A DNA stretch of 36,512 nucleotides. It comes from Palsa-461 sp040414865. GTDB lineage: Bacteria > Actinomycetota > Acidimicrobiia > Acidimicrobiales > RAAP-2. A program made the translations under genes and the position numbers. Shown piece by piece: positions 24,407 to 31,828 of the stretch. How positions within the stretch are numbered: the stretch's first letter is position 1; each line of letters opens with the position of its first letter. The notes below the pieces were generated by a model that worked only from the letters and a program-made list of their open reading frames with translations, did not search any database and was not told the origin of the DNA. The stretch spans positions 1 through 36,512 of the forward strand of contig JBEDUR010000180.1 of assembly GCA_040414865.1 (NCBI GenBank), read 5' to 3'.

Positions 24407-26308
24407 TCAGGTGACGTCCTGTCCTTGACCGGCCGCAGACGGCGGAGTGGTCGGGGTCTGGTTAGGGGCAGACGAGCTGGTGGGGATCCCGTAGCGATGG
24501 AGGGCGTAGCTCATGATCTGGGCGAACACGGGGGCGGCGACCGACCCCCCGAAGATGGGGGTCGGGCGGTCAAGGACGACGATCGCGCTCAGCACCGGGT
24601 GCTGCGCCGGCGCAGAGCCAACGAAACTGGCCATGTAGGCGCCTGGGATGTACCCGCCCCGACCAGCGATCTGGGCAGTTCCCGTCTTCCCCATGACCGA
24701 GTAGCCCGGGATGGCCGCGCTCGTTCCGGTCCCTCCATTGACCACCGCCTCCAGCATCTTGGTCAGCTCGGCGTCAACCGAGCCGGAGATCACTCGCCGC
24801 GATGGGGACGGCGCGGCGGGCTGGATCTGACCCTCGGGCGAGATGGTCCCCCGGACCAGGCGGGGCTGGACCATGACTCCACCATTGGCCATGGCGTTGT
24901 ACGCGTCGAGGACCTGCATGGCCGTCACCGCGTCGACCTGGCCGATCGGAAGTGACACGTAGTTCGTTGCCTTCCACTGCGCAGCCGAGGCGGTCAACCC
25001 CCGGCTCTCTCCCGGGAAGCGCAGCGCGGTCGTCTTGCCGAAACCCAGGTTCTGGACCTGGGCGAGGAGGCGGCTTTCCCCGAGCATCCTGGCCACCTCG
25101 CTCGTGCCGATGTTGGACGACTGGGCCAGGATCTGGGTCGCGCTGAGCTGCTCGGTCGGGTGATACTCGGCGTCGTGGAAGGTCGACCCGGCCAGCTGGA
25201 TCTGGTCGGGGACCGTGAACATCGTGTCGGGCGTGATGACCCGGTCTTCGAGCGCGGCCGAGAAAGTCACCAGTTTGAACACTGACCCCGGCTCGTAAGC
25301 CTGGGTGAGCGCCAGATTCGAGGGAGCCTCGCTCACCGGGGAGGGTAAGGGCACCCCGGACACCACCCCCAGTCCGTCGTTGCCGGCGACCAGGCTGGCC
25401 ATGGCCAGGACGTCGCCGGTCTGGGTGTCCATCACCATGGCCGTGCCGCTGGTGGCGTTGGACGAGGCGATCTCGGCGGCCAGCGCGCTTTCGGTCGTGT
25501 ACTGGAGCGGCTGGTCGATGGTCAGCTCGAGCCCGGTGCCATTGGTGCCCGCCGAGCGGGTGAGGGCCGCTCCTTGGGGGAGGTCGACACCGGCTGGCGA
25601 CTCGAGGAGGGTCTGGGTCCCCGAACTGCCGGACAAGAGCGAGTTGTACTGGTACTCGAGACCGGAGGCACCGCTGCCCGAGGCGTGCACCAGGCCGAGC
25701 AACGGACCGGCCAACCCTCCATCGGGGTCAACCCGCTCGGAGGAGTCGAGCAACGTGATGCCGGGAAGCTGGTCAGCGTTGAGCTTGCTGCCGATCTCAG
25801 CCGAGACCTGGGTGGCAAGGATCACGTATCCGGATCGCTGGTGCAGTTGGGCGGCCAGCCTGGCCACCGGCACATGCAGCAGCGGCGAGAGGACGGCGGC
25901 CTCCCGTGCCGGATGGGCAACCTGGAAGTCATCGGCCACCACGGTTTTCGTCGGTACCGAGATGGCCATCGGCGTGCCGTTGCGGTCGTAGAGGACCCCC
26001 CGCAACCCGGGATCGGCGACCGTGACCGAGAACTCCGAGGCGGCGAGTCGCTGGTAATGCCCGGAGTGGACGATCTGGAGGTCGACCAGCCTTGCGACCA
26101 CGGCCAGCAGGACCATGACGAGGACGATCCGAATCAGCCGGAGCCGGCGGCCGAAGGGCGAGTAGACGGTCCGGGCGGCGAGACGGCTCCGGCCTGACCG
26201 CCTGGACCGGCCGGCCCGGCGCGGTCTGGTGGGCCGGCGCGGCCGGGACCACGGATCGCTCGTCCGCCCGCGCTCCCGCGGCCGAGCGAGCGTCCCGGCG
26301 GGGCTCAC
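24407..26308 (-). CDS. ftsI: Septal transpeptidase FtsI (class B penicillin-binding protein)
   Basis: A 633-residue class B PBP that cross-links septal peptidoglycan. Residues 1-55 are cytoplasmic and extremely arginine-rich. One transmembrane helix (RIVLVMVLLAVVARLVDLQIV, about 60-79) and the dimerisation/pedestal domain follow (GLRGVLYDRNGTPMA). The transpeptidase domain has S342-VFK (EPGSVFKLVT), S397-SN (AQSSNIGTS) and KTG 541-543 (MGKTGTAQ). The tail is Pro/Thr/Ser-rich with no PASTA domain. The start GTG overlaps the ftsL stop as GTGA (26305-26308). Confidence 0.96.
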   Translation of the reverse strand: MSPAGTLARPRERGRTSDPWSRPRRPTRPRRAGRSRRSGRSRLAARTVYSPFGRRLRLIRIVLVMVLLAVVARLVDLQIVHSGHYQRLAASEFSVTVADPGLRGVLYDRNGTPMAISVPTKTVVADDFQVAHPAREAAVLSPLLHVPVARLAAQLHQRSGYVILATQVSAEIGSKLNADQLPGITLLDSSERVDPDGGLAGPLLGLVHASGSGASGLEYQYNSLLSGSSGTQTLLESPAGVDLPQGAALTRSAGTNGTGLELTIDQPLQYTTESALAAEIASSNATSGTAMVMDTQTGDVLAMASLVAGNDGLGVVSGVPLPSPVSEAPSNLALTQAYEPGSVFKLVTFSAALEDRVITPDTMFTVPDQIQLAGSTFHDAEYHPTEQLSATQILAQSSNIGTSEVARMLGESRLLAQVQNLGFGKTTALRFPGESRGLTASAAQWKATNYVSLPIGQVDAVTAMQVLDAYNAMANGGVMVQPRLVRGTISPEGQIQPAAPSPSRRVISGSVDAELTKMLEAVVNGGTGTSAAIPGYSVMGKTGTAQIAGRGGYIPGAYMASFVGSAPAQHPVLSAIVVLDRPTPIFGGSVAAPVFAQIMSYALHRYGIPTSSSAPNQTPTTPPSAAGQGQDVT

Positions 26309-26742
26309 CTACCCGAGGATGCCGAGGACGAGGGGGCGGGCTTCGAGCCGAGCGGGGCGTCGAGCGGAACTGCCGGGACTTGGGTGACTGAGCTCGGTGG
26401 AAAGAGGTTGAGCCCCTTGGCCTCGGCGACGATGCGAGCCGGGTTCTCGGCCGCGGCCACCGAGGCGAGGAGCTGCCGGTTCCGAGCGGCTTCACTCGAG
26501 ACCTGGCTCTGGATCTTGGTCAGGCGGACCTCGCCCTGGGCCAGCATGGAGTGTGCCACCACCACGGCCAACAAGGACGCCGCGACGAGGCAGGCCGCCA
26601 GGACGCGCCAGAGGCGGCCCCGCCGAGTCGGCTTGGCCTCGAGAACCCGGAGGGAAGGGCGCCTGGGGGTGGCCCGGCCGAGACCGGGTCGGTCAGCGTT
26701 CGGAGAAGCAGCCGGCTGGGCGGCCGCCGGGGGCGGGGTCAC
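26305..26742 (-). CDS. ftsL: FtsL-like septum protein
   Basis: A 145-residue bitopic protein in the ftsL position between rsmH and ftsI. It has a basic, proline-rich cytoplasmic N-terminus (1-44), one transmembrane helix (LAACLVAASLLAVVVAHSML, about 48-67) and a short coiled coil (LTKIQSQVSSEAARNRQLLA). ENPARIVAEAKGLNLFPPSS follows, a typical FtsL/DivIC ending, then a Pro/Ser-rich tail. Sequence similarity in this family is low, so the name rests on topology plus position. The start GTG overlaps the rsmH stop as GTGA (26739-26742). Confidence 0.88.
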   Translation of the reverse strand: MTPPPAAAQPAASPNADRPGLGRATPRRPSLRVLEAKPTRRGRLWRVLAACLVAASLLAVVVAHSMLAQGEVRLTKIQSQVSSEAARNRQLLASVAAAENPARIVAEAKGLNLFPPSSVTQVPAVPLDAPLGSKPAPSSSASSGR

Positions 26743-27731
26743 CGATCAACGGCTCCTCGGTCCCCGAGGCGTTCGACCGCCCACAGCCGGGCGCTCGATG
26801 CCCTGGGGTTGGCCAAGACCTCACGGCGGCTCGGCCCGCGCGAGCCGCGGCCGACCCACCGGAACCGGGCGACCGCCCCGCACGAGCAGGGTAAGCCGGG
26901 GGGACAGATGCACCCGCCACTGACGGCGTTGGCGAAGACCTCCTTTACCAGCCGACCCTCGCCCGAGTGGTAGGCGATGGTCAGGCAACGCCCGCCCGGC
27001 GACAGGAGATCCAACGCCGCGGGCAGGCCAGCGGCCAGCTCGGTGGATTCGTCGTTCACCGCGATCCGCACCGCCTGGAACACCCGGGCGGCTGGGTGAC
27101 CTCGGCGCCTCACGGCGGCCGGCACCGCCGACGCAACCACCTCCGCCAGCCGGCTGGTGGTCCCGATCGGTCGGGCTGCGACCACGGCCCTGGCGAGACG
27201 GCGGGCAAGTTGTCCCTCGCCACTGGCCCGGAACCAAGCCGCCAGGTCCGACTCGTCCGCCTCATTCACGATCGCGAACGCGCTGGTCGGTTGCTCCGGG
27301 TCCATCCGCATGTCGAGCGGCCCTTCAAGCCGGTACGAGAAGCCACGCTCGGCCCGGTCCAGCTGGAGGGAGCTCACCCCCAGGTCGAACAGAGCGGCCG
27401 AGATCCCGAGGGGCGCGAAGGCCTCGCCGGTCGAGGGCCAGCCCCGGCCGGCGGCCCGTGCCTCGCGGACCACTTGGTCCAGGCGGGCGAAGCGGGCGTG
27501 GTGGAGGACCGCCCGTCGCCCGAACGGCGCCAGCTGCTTGGCCGCGATCGCCAAGGCTTCGGGATCACGGTCGATCCCAATTACGGCGAGGTGGGGGTGG
27601 GCGGCCAGGACGGCGGCGGCGTGCCCGCCGGTGCCGACAGTGGCGTCAAGGAGGACGCCTGAGGGAACCGTGGCCAACAGTTCGACCACCTCGGCGACCA
27701 TGACCGGCTCGTGCAGGGGGTCCCGGTCCAT
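26739..27731 (-). CDS. rsmH: 16S rRNA (cytosine-1402-N4) methyltransferase RsmH (MraW)
   Basis: A 330-residue SAM-dependent methyltransferase. It has LHEPVMVAEVVELL at the N-terminus, SAM-binding LLDATVGTGGHAAAVLAAHP, GIDRDPEALAIAAKQL, FDLGVSSLQLDRAERGFSYR and PLDMRMDP. Then come HPAARVFQAVRIAVNDE and the C-terminal IAYHSGEGRLVKEVF. The ATG at 27731 was chosen for its GGGGGG Shine-Dalgarno 6 nt upstream and the normal N-terminus; an ATG at 27839 would add 36 unconserved residues. A 197-bp leader separates it from mraZ, the only loose junction in the first part of the cluster. Confidence 0.95.
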   Translation of the reverse strand: MDRDPLHEPVMVAEVVELLATVPSGVLLDATVGTGGHAAAVLAAHPHLAVIGIDRDPEALAIAAKQLAPFGRRAVLHHARFARLDQVVREARAAGRGWPSTGEAFAPLGISAALFDLGVSSLQLDRAERGFSYRLEGPLDMRMDPEQPTSAFAIVNEADESDLAAWFRASGEGQLARRLARAVVAARPIGTTSRLAEVVASAVPAAVRRRGHPAARVFQAVRIAVNDESTELAAGLPAALDLLSPGGRCLTIAYHSGEGRLVKEVFANAVSGGCICPPGLPCSCGAVARFRWVGRGSRGPSRREVLANPRASSARLWAVERLGDRGAVDR

Positions 27732-27928
27732 CCGCAGCCCCCCGACGGGCGAGGTGCTCTTAGGGGTTTTCCCTTCGCGACCGACGGGGAAGAGGGCGGA
27801 GGAGGAATCTTCCACCGTGCCGGTCGAGGGGCTGCGCATGTACCGGACGCATGCGGGCACGAGCGAGGGCTGGCCCTTGGTCTGTGGTGATGTCCGTGTG
27901 GTTGCGGTCCTAGTCGCTCCTCCCTTGC
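27732..27928 (-). ncRNA. mraZ-rsmH leader, candidate mraW-type structured RNA
   Basis: A 197-bp untranslated spacer. On the transcribed strand it contains CTTCCCC (27786-27792). From memory this matches the conserved loop of the actinobacterial mraW RNA motif found upstream of rsmH. The segment TTCCCCG can pair fully (two G-U pairs) with CGGGGGG, the rsmH Shine-Dalgarno sequence. I could not fold a convincing hairpin around the loop, so this is tentative. Confidence 0.25.
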
Positions 27929-28345
27929 TCAGTTTTGGTCCTCGAGGAACCACTGTTCGGCCGGCTGTACGCGCTCCTCCCAGACGGTCGGGTTCCACAG
28001 CTCGATCCGATCGATGGCCCCGATCACGAGCACCTCCGCCTCCAGCCGGGCGAACTGGCGCAGCCGGGCGGTGATGGGCATGCGACCCTGTCGATCGATC
28101 TCCACCTCCTGGGCGTTGGAGGCCCAGAGCCGGGCTAGGTTCCGGTCCATTTGACCCGACCCCGCCCGCTCCATCATGTTGGCCATCTGGCGCTCGAACT
28201 CCCCCAGGGTCCACAGCGCGAGACAACCCTCCCGGTTCTCGGCCAGGTACCCGCCCCGTTCGAATTCGGCGCGGAACTTTGCCGGCAAGATGATCCTTCC
28301 CTTGGCATCGAGCGAGTGCTCGTACCTCCCGACGAAGCCAGACAC
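27929..28345 (-). CDS. mraZ: Transcriptional regulator MraZ
   Basis: A 138-residue protein with two AbrB-like MraZ repeats: FVGRYEHSLDAKGRIILPAK near the start and WASNAQEVEIDRQGRMPITA later. MraZ binds direct repeats upstream of its own gene and represses or activates the dcw cluster. The GTG at 28345 gives the canonical N-terminus and has GGGAG 9 nt upstream; the open frame before it has no family features. It is the first gene of the dcw transcript, with a strong promoter and repeats just upstream, and is followed by a 197-bp leader before rsmH. Confidence 0.95.
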   Translation of the reverse strand: MSGFVGRYEHSLDAKGRIILPAKFRAEFERGGYLAENREGCLALWTLGEFERQMANMMERAGSGQMDRNLARLWASNAQEVEIDRQGRMPITARLRQFARLEAEVLVIGAIDRIELWNPTVWEERVQPAEQWFLEDQN

Positions 28346-28387
28346 CAGCCTGAACTCCCACCATCCGTCCCCGGATCGCTCGTCGCT

Positions 28388-28412
28388 CCCTTTCCAACCA
28401 CTTTGCGCCACT
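28388..28412 (-). promoter_or_regulatory. Candidate MraZ box (10-bp-spaced repeats)
   Basis: On the minus strand AGTGG occurs at 28408-28412 and 28398-28402, and the degenerate AAGGG at 28388-28392, each exactly 10 bp apart. This matches the known MraZ site design (short G-rich repeats with 5-nt spacers; AAAGTG in mollicutes, and AAAGTGG here). It overlaps the -10 box and the predicted transcription start. Confidence 0.55.
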
Positions 28413-28438
28413 CTATTCCCCCCACCCCCCCAGGTCAA
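28410..28438 (-). promoter_or_regulatory. mraZ (dcw) promoter
   Basis: TTGACC (28433-28438), 17-bp spacer, TAGAGT (28410-28415) on the minus strand, about 65 bp before the mraZ GTG. The spacer consists largely of G7-T-G6, an unusual G tract. Confidence 0.65.
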
Positions 28439-28633
28439 ACCACATCACCCCTCGAGCAGCCACTCACCACCCACCGAGGCCAGGCACGGGGCCCCCCAGG
28501 TGCGCCAACAGCGATCGAGAGGGGTGCGCTCGCAACCTCCAGCCGGCCGGCCGCCTCAGGAAGTGGCGACAACGAGCCGGAGAAGCACCGACCCCAGCGG
28601 CGGGGTCTGCGGACCCGACTCTTGGACAACTAG
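28439..28633. other. 195-bp spacer between lipoate-ligase-like gene and mraZ promoter
   Basis: Lower in coding character than its surroundings. No gene, RNA or terminator hairpin with a T tract is evident. It separates the upstream operon from the mraZ promoter at 28410-28438. Confidence 0.5.
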
Positions 28634-29308
28634 TCAGGCGGCTCGGCGACGAAGTTCCCAGGACAGCCGGTCGGGAAGGTGATCGACCAGCGCTTCGACG
28701 AACGGCCCGGGATCGGCGACGCCAAGGTGACGCAGCGTGCCCGTGGTCGCCGCCAGCTCGCTGGCCGCCTCGGCCCGACCGGCTCCGAGCCCGAGCAACT
28801 CAACAAGGACGGCCCAGTCGACGTCCAGGTAGGCGAACGAGTGGGACAGAGCCCCCTCGCGACCACGCCATTGCGCCACCCCGACGACCTTGCGCCCTGC
28901 CGTTACCACCTCGCCTGGCCCGACTCCAGCGAAGCAGACGCTTCGCGCCCAGCGGGACTCGACCGGCGCCCCCCGGTGGACTGCCGAAGCGTCGAGGCCC
29001 AGCGCCGAGGCCCACCATGCCCCGACCCACCCAGCTGAGCGTCCGACGTCGTTGTGCCAGAGGGGGTCTCCATAGGGGACCCAGGTGTCGACCCACACCG
29101 ATCGTCCCGGCTCCAACAGGACCGCTCCCCCGCCACTACGTCGCCTGACCACGCCCACGCCCCGCCGCGCCAGTGCATCGGCGTCGAGGGTGGTGCCGTC
29201 CTGCGTGCTCCCCAGCACGAGGGTGGGCTGCTGGATCTGTTGCACTACGAGGACCCGGTGGCCGAGGGCACGGAACGCGTCCACATCGAAGAGCTCGCCC
29301 GCGGTCAT
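28634..29308 (-). CDS. Lipoate-protein ligase A-like protein (BPL/LPL family)
   Basis: A 224-residue single-domain member of the biotin/lipoate protein ligase family. It has VRRRSGGGAVLLEPGR (about 54-69), the lipoyl-binding glycine loop, and TAGRKVVGVAQWRGREGA with the catalytic-type Lys140, then SFAYLDVDW. The family attaches lipoic acid or octanoate to E2 and GcvH proteins. The protein lacks the C-terminal accessory domain of E. coli LplA, so it could be a ligase needing a partner, an octanoyltransferase or an amidotransferase; sequence cannot decide. The ATG at 29308 lies 16 bp after the HNH gene. It is the last gene before the mraZ promoter. Confidence 0.88.
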   Translation of the reverse strand: MTAGELFDVDAFRALGHRVLVVQQIQQPTLVLGSTQDGTTLDADALARRGVGVVRRRSGGGAVLLEPGRSVWVDTWVPYGDPLWHNDVGRSAGWVGAWWASALGLDASAVHRGAPVESRWARSVCFAGVGPGEVVTAGRKVVGVAQWRGREGALSHSFAYLDVDWAVLVELLGLGAGRAEAASELAATTGTLRHLGVADPGPFVEALVDHLPDRLSWELRRRAA

Positions 29309-29324
29309 GACCCGGGCAGGCTGG

Positions 29325-29834
29325 CTACGACGCTGGCGCGAGGTACGGAGCCCACAGCGGGTCGACCTCCGAAAGGTGACGAAGTCGCCAGAGGTGGCCC
29401 TCGGGGGCATGGGGCTGGAACGACAGGGCCCAGCCGAGCTCGTCAAGGGTGTGGTCGCCCTTGACCAGGTTGTCCTGCTGACAGGAGGCAACCACGTTGG
29501 CCCATTCGTGCCGGCCGCCCCGACTCCGGGGAAGGACGTGGTCGATGGTGTCGGCCGGAGCCTGGCAATAGGCGCACCGACCGCCGTCGCGGCGCAGCAC
29601 TGCACGTCGGGTGAGCGGGGGGGTCCGGGCCCAGCGCGGGATGCGCACCATGTGGAGGAGCCGAACAATCGCCGGGACTTTGACGGCCAAGCGGGACGAA
29701 TGGAACACCGGGCCGTCGGGCCGGAAGGCGACCGGCTCGGCTCGCCCACCGAGCACGAGGACCACCGCGCGACGGTCCGACACCAACGCGAGCGGCTCAT
29801 AGCTCGCGTTGAGGAGCAGGACCCGTCCCGTCAT
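29325..29834 (-). CDS. HNH endonuclease-family protein
   Basis: A 169-residue protein of the actinobacterial HNH family. The N-terminal VLLLNASYEPLALVSDRRAV is followed by VLRRDGGRCAYCQAPADTID (zinc pair C87-x2-C90), then DHVLPRSRGGRHEWANVVAS with His99 and Asn113. The second zinc pair, normally CxxC, reads C118-Q-Q-D121, so one ligand is changed; KGDHT completes the motif. The usual role is unknown; family members are single chromosomal genes, not clearly defence or homing enzymes. The ATG at 29834 gives the family N-terminus and sits 11 bp after the 92-residue gene. Confidence 0.9.
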   Translation of the reverse strand: MTGRVLLLNASYEPLALVSDRRAVVLVLGGRAEPVAFRPDGPVFHSSRLAVKVPAIVRLLHMVRIPRWARTPPLTRRAVLRRDGGRCAYCQAPADTIDHVLPRSRGGRHEWANVVASCQQDNLVKGDHTLDELGWALSFQPHAPEGHLWRLRHLSEVDPLWAPYLAPAS

Positions 29835-29845
29835 GGCAAAGCAGG

Positions 29846-30124
29846 CTACCGGGACCGCGGCCGGGACCGCTGACACCAGCGCAGATAGTCGACGATGTCG
29901 CCGGTGCTCGGCCGGCCGATCGTCCCCGGCCCGTAGCCGGTTTCCATCCGGAACTGCCAAAAGGCCGCCTCGGGAACCGGGAGGAATGGGAACCGGCTCC
30001 ACCACCGGTCGGGAGCCAAGCGCCACGCCGTAACCACGGCGATCGGCCACAGAGACGGCCGCCCGGCGACGGCGACTAGTGCTCGGGCGGCCGCCCTGGT
30101 TCGACCTGTTCCCACTGGGCTCAT
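29846..30124 (-). CDS. Small conserved-looking hypothetical protein, 92 aa
   Basis: I do not know a name for this family, though its layout is reminiscent of unnamed small actinobacterial proteins. Features are PSLWPIAVVTAWRLAP, WWSRFPFLPVPEAAFWQFRM, ETGYG, and DIVDYLRWC at the end. It is basic and rich in tryptophan and proline, without a clear transmembrane helix. Its ATG shares ATGA with the ROK kinase stop (30121-30124), which strongly supports translation. It sits between a sugar kinase and an HNH protein. Confidence 0.8.
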   Translation of the reverse strand: MSPVGTGRTRAAARALVAVAGRPSLWPIAVVTAWRLAPDRWWSRFPFLPVPEAAFWQFRMETGYGPGTIGRPSTGDIVDYLRWCQRSRPRSR

Positions 30125-31002
30125 CCCGGGAACCGTGCCCCGCCGACCAGCTGCCAGCCGAGCGCCCCCGCTCCAACCAGCGGTCCGTCGTCGCCGAGTC
30201 CGGCAGGCTCGAGGCGGGCCCCGCGGGAGAAGTCCAGGCGGGCCAGCTGAGCCAGCTCGGCCCGGGCGGCGGCAAAGAACGGCTCCCCAAGTCCGAGCGC
30301 AACCGATCCGGCCACCAAGGCGAGATCAAGGTCGAGCAGATTCGCCACCGACGCGACAGCCCGGCCGACCATCGTCCCGGCCCGGGAGACCACCTCGGGT
30401 GGCGCGTCGGCCGGAGAGACGCCCGTCATCGCGGCGATTGCGGTGCCCGAGGCTTCGGCCTCGAGACACCCCGAGCCGCCGCACGAGCACCGGCGGCCGC
30501 CGGGTTCGACCACGACATGACCGATGTGTCCGGCGTTCCCAAGCCGGCCATCGAGCAGGCGCCCGTCGAGCACGATCCCTCCCCCGACCCCGGTCGACAC
30601 CACCATCGCGAGGAAGTGGTGACAACCGGCTGCGGCCCCCCGCCACCATTCGCCCAAGGCAAGCGCCTTGGCGTCGTTGTCGACCGCGGTCGGCACCTTG
30701 ACCAGTTCGGCGATGCGCCGGTGCAGAGGGAAGCGCCGCCAAGCCTGGATGTTGAGCGGCGACACGGTGGCTCCACCGGGCTCCATCGGCCCTCCACAGC
30801 CGACCCCGCACGCCCTGACTGTCCCCGGCGCCATTGCCGCGACCCCACCGATTAGCTCGACAAGCGCCGACCAGACCTCCTCGGGATCGTCGGTCGCCGG
30901 CGTGGGCACCTGTTCGGGTGTGCTGAGGGCGCCGTCAGTGTCGACGAGCCCCGCCGCCAGCTTGGTTCCGCCGATGTCGACGGCGAGGCAGACCGATCCC
31001 AC
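30121..31002 (-). CDS. ROK-family glucokinase-like sugar kinase
   Basis: A 293-residue ROK protein with no DNA-binding domain, so a kinase and not a repressor. The ATP-binding DIGGTK is at 9-14, the catalytic Asp110 in VDNDAK, and STGVGGGIVLDG follows. The zinc motif runs GHIGHVVVEPGGRRCSCGGS to C179, with H159 and C172/C174/C179 as ligands; the sugar-contact GCLE and EASG are also present. Glucose is the likely substrate (polyphosphate or ATP), not proven. The GTG start is 13 bp after DUF3040. The preceding MMPL, LapA and DUF3040 genes give no metabolic context. Confidence 0.93.
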   Translation of the reverse strand: MGSVCLAVDIGGTKLAAGLVDTDGALSTPEQVPTPATDDPEEVWSALVELIGGVAAMAPGTVRACGVGCGGPMEPGGATVSPLNIQAWRRFPLHRRIAELVKVPTAVDNDAKALALGEWWRGAAAGCHHFLAMVVSTGVGGGIVLDGRLLDGRLGNAGHIGHVVVEPGGRRCSCGGSGCLEAEASGTAIAAMTGVSPADAPPEVVSRAGTMVGRAVASVANLLDLDLALVAGSVALGLGEPFFAAARAELAQLARLDFSRGARLEPAGLGDDGPLVGAGALGWQLVGGARFPG

Positions 31003-31015
31003 CCCGCGGTCGTGC

Positions 31016-31414
31016 TTACCGACCGCGGCGGAAACGCGAGCGAAGCCAGTTCCGGGCGGTGTCCACGGCGCCTTCGATCCCGGTCGACTCCGACCCCTGA
31101 GGGCGATCCTTTTGCAGCGTTCGGGTCAGGTCATGCCAGCCGGCCTTGCCCATGCGACGGAGATTCCGCTCGAAGACCACCGCACAGACGAACATCAGCG
31201 CCACCCCCAAAAACCCGACTGCGACCGAGTGGGGGTAGAAGCCAACCAGAATTGCAATCCCGGCCAGGAAACCGACGGCCGCCCACTTGCAGTACCGCCC
31301 GGCGTGGCGGTAAACGGTCTCGGAACGCACTCGCTCGGCGAACTGGGGGTCCTGTCGGACCAGGGATTGTTCCAGCTCGTCCAAGATGCGTTGTTCGTGG
31401 TCAGAGAGCGGCAC
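31016..31414 (-). CDS. DUF3040 membrane protein
   Basis: A 132-residue protein with the actinobacterial DUF3040 signature PLSDHEQRILDELEQSLVRQ at the N-terminus. Two transmembrane helices follow (AAVGFLAGIAILVGF and VGFLGVALMFVCAVVF, about 44-80), then a basic C-terminus. Its role is unknown; the family is scattered through actinobacteria, often near mraZ. The GTG at 31414 restores the conserved start; the longer frame upstream adds unrelated residues. Confidence 0.92.
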   Translation of the reverse strand: MPLSDHEQRILDELEQSLVRQDPQFAERVRSETVYRHAGRYCKWAAVGFLAGIAILVGFYPHSVAVGFLGVALMFVCAVVFERNLRRMGKAGWHDLTRTLQKDRPQGSESTGIEGAVDTARNWLRSRFRRGR

Positions 31415-31510
31415 GGCCCCTCCCAGAGCAGGCCGGGGCACAACGTGTCGAGGCGGAATCGTCTCCCACCAAACTCGCCGCACCCTCAGGCGACCTCACC
31501 AGGTGCGAGT

Positions 31511-31813
31511 CTACGGCGGCGCCGTCCGTTTCGCCGCACGCCCGGCTCGACTGCCACCCGGTCCGCGTCGGGACCGACGGGCGACGAGGAACCCGATCCC
31601 GAAACCGAGGGCCGCGGCGATGGCCAACGCGCTGACCACCGAGGTACGTGTGGTCACAACCCAGAACTGGATTGCCACCTCCCGGGTGTTGGCCAGGGCG
31701 AACCAGATCCCGAGGGCCAAGAGCACGCCGGTGGCCACGAGCCAGAGGGTGCGGCGCCGACTGCGCGACTTCGGACTTGCCGAGGACTCGTCCGGCTGTT
31801 GTGGCATCGCCAT
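31511..31813 (-). CDS. LapA-domain (DUF1049) membrane protein
   Basis: A 100-residue protein with a basic N-terminus (SPKSRSRRRT) and two transmembrane helices (LWLVATGVLLALGIWFALAN and VSALAIAAALGFGIGFLVA). They are separated by REVAIQFWVVTTRTS, and the end RRSRRGPGG is basic. This is the LapA/LPS-assembly-like hairpin topology. In actinobacteria the function is not known. It is 15 bp downstream of the MMPL gene, probably the same transcript. Confidence 0.88.
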   Translation of the reverse strand: MAMPQQPDESSASPKSRSRRRTLWLVATGVLLALGIWFALANTREVAIQFWVVTTRTSVVSALAIAAALGFGIGFLVARRSRRGPGGSRAGRAAKRTAPP

Positions 31814-31828
31814 GGGCGCCTCCCGATC

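Noticed and set aside
27732..27839. Longer rsmH starting at the ATG at 27839
   Set aside because: Adds 36 unconserved residues and has no ribosome site, whereas the ATG at 27731 has GGGGGG 6 nt upstream.
30079..30855. 258-codon plus-strand frame opposite the ROK kinase
   Set aside because: Antisense shadow; Pro/Arg/Asp-rich low-complexity translation.
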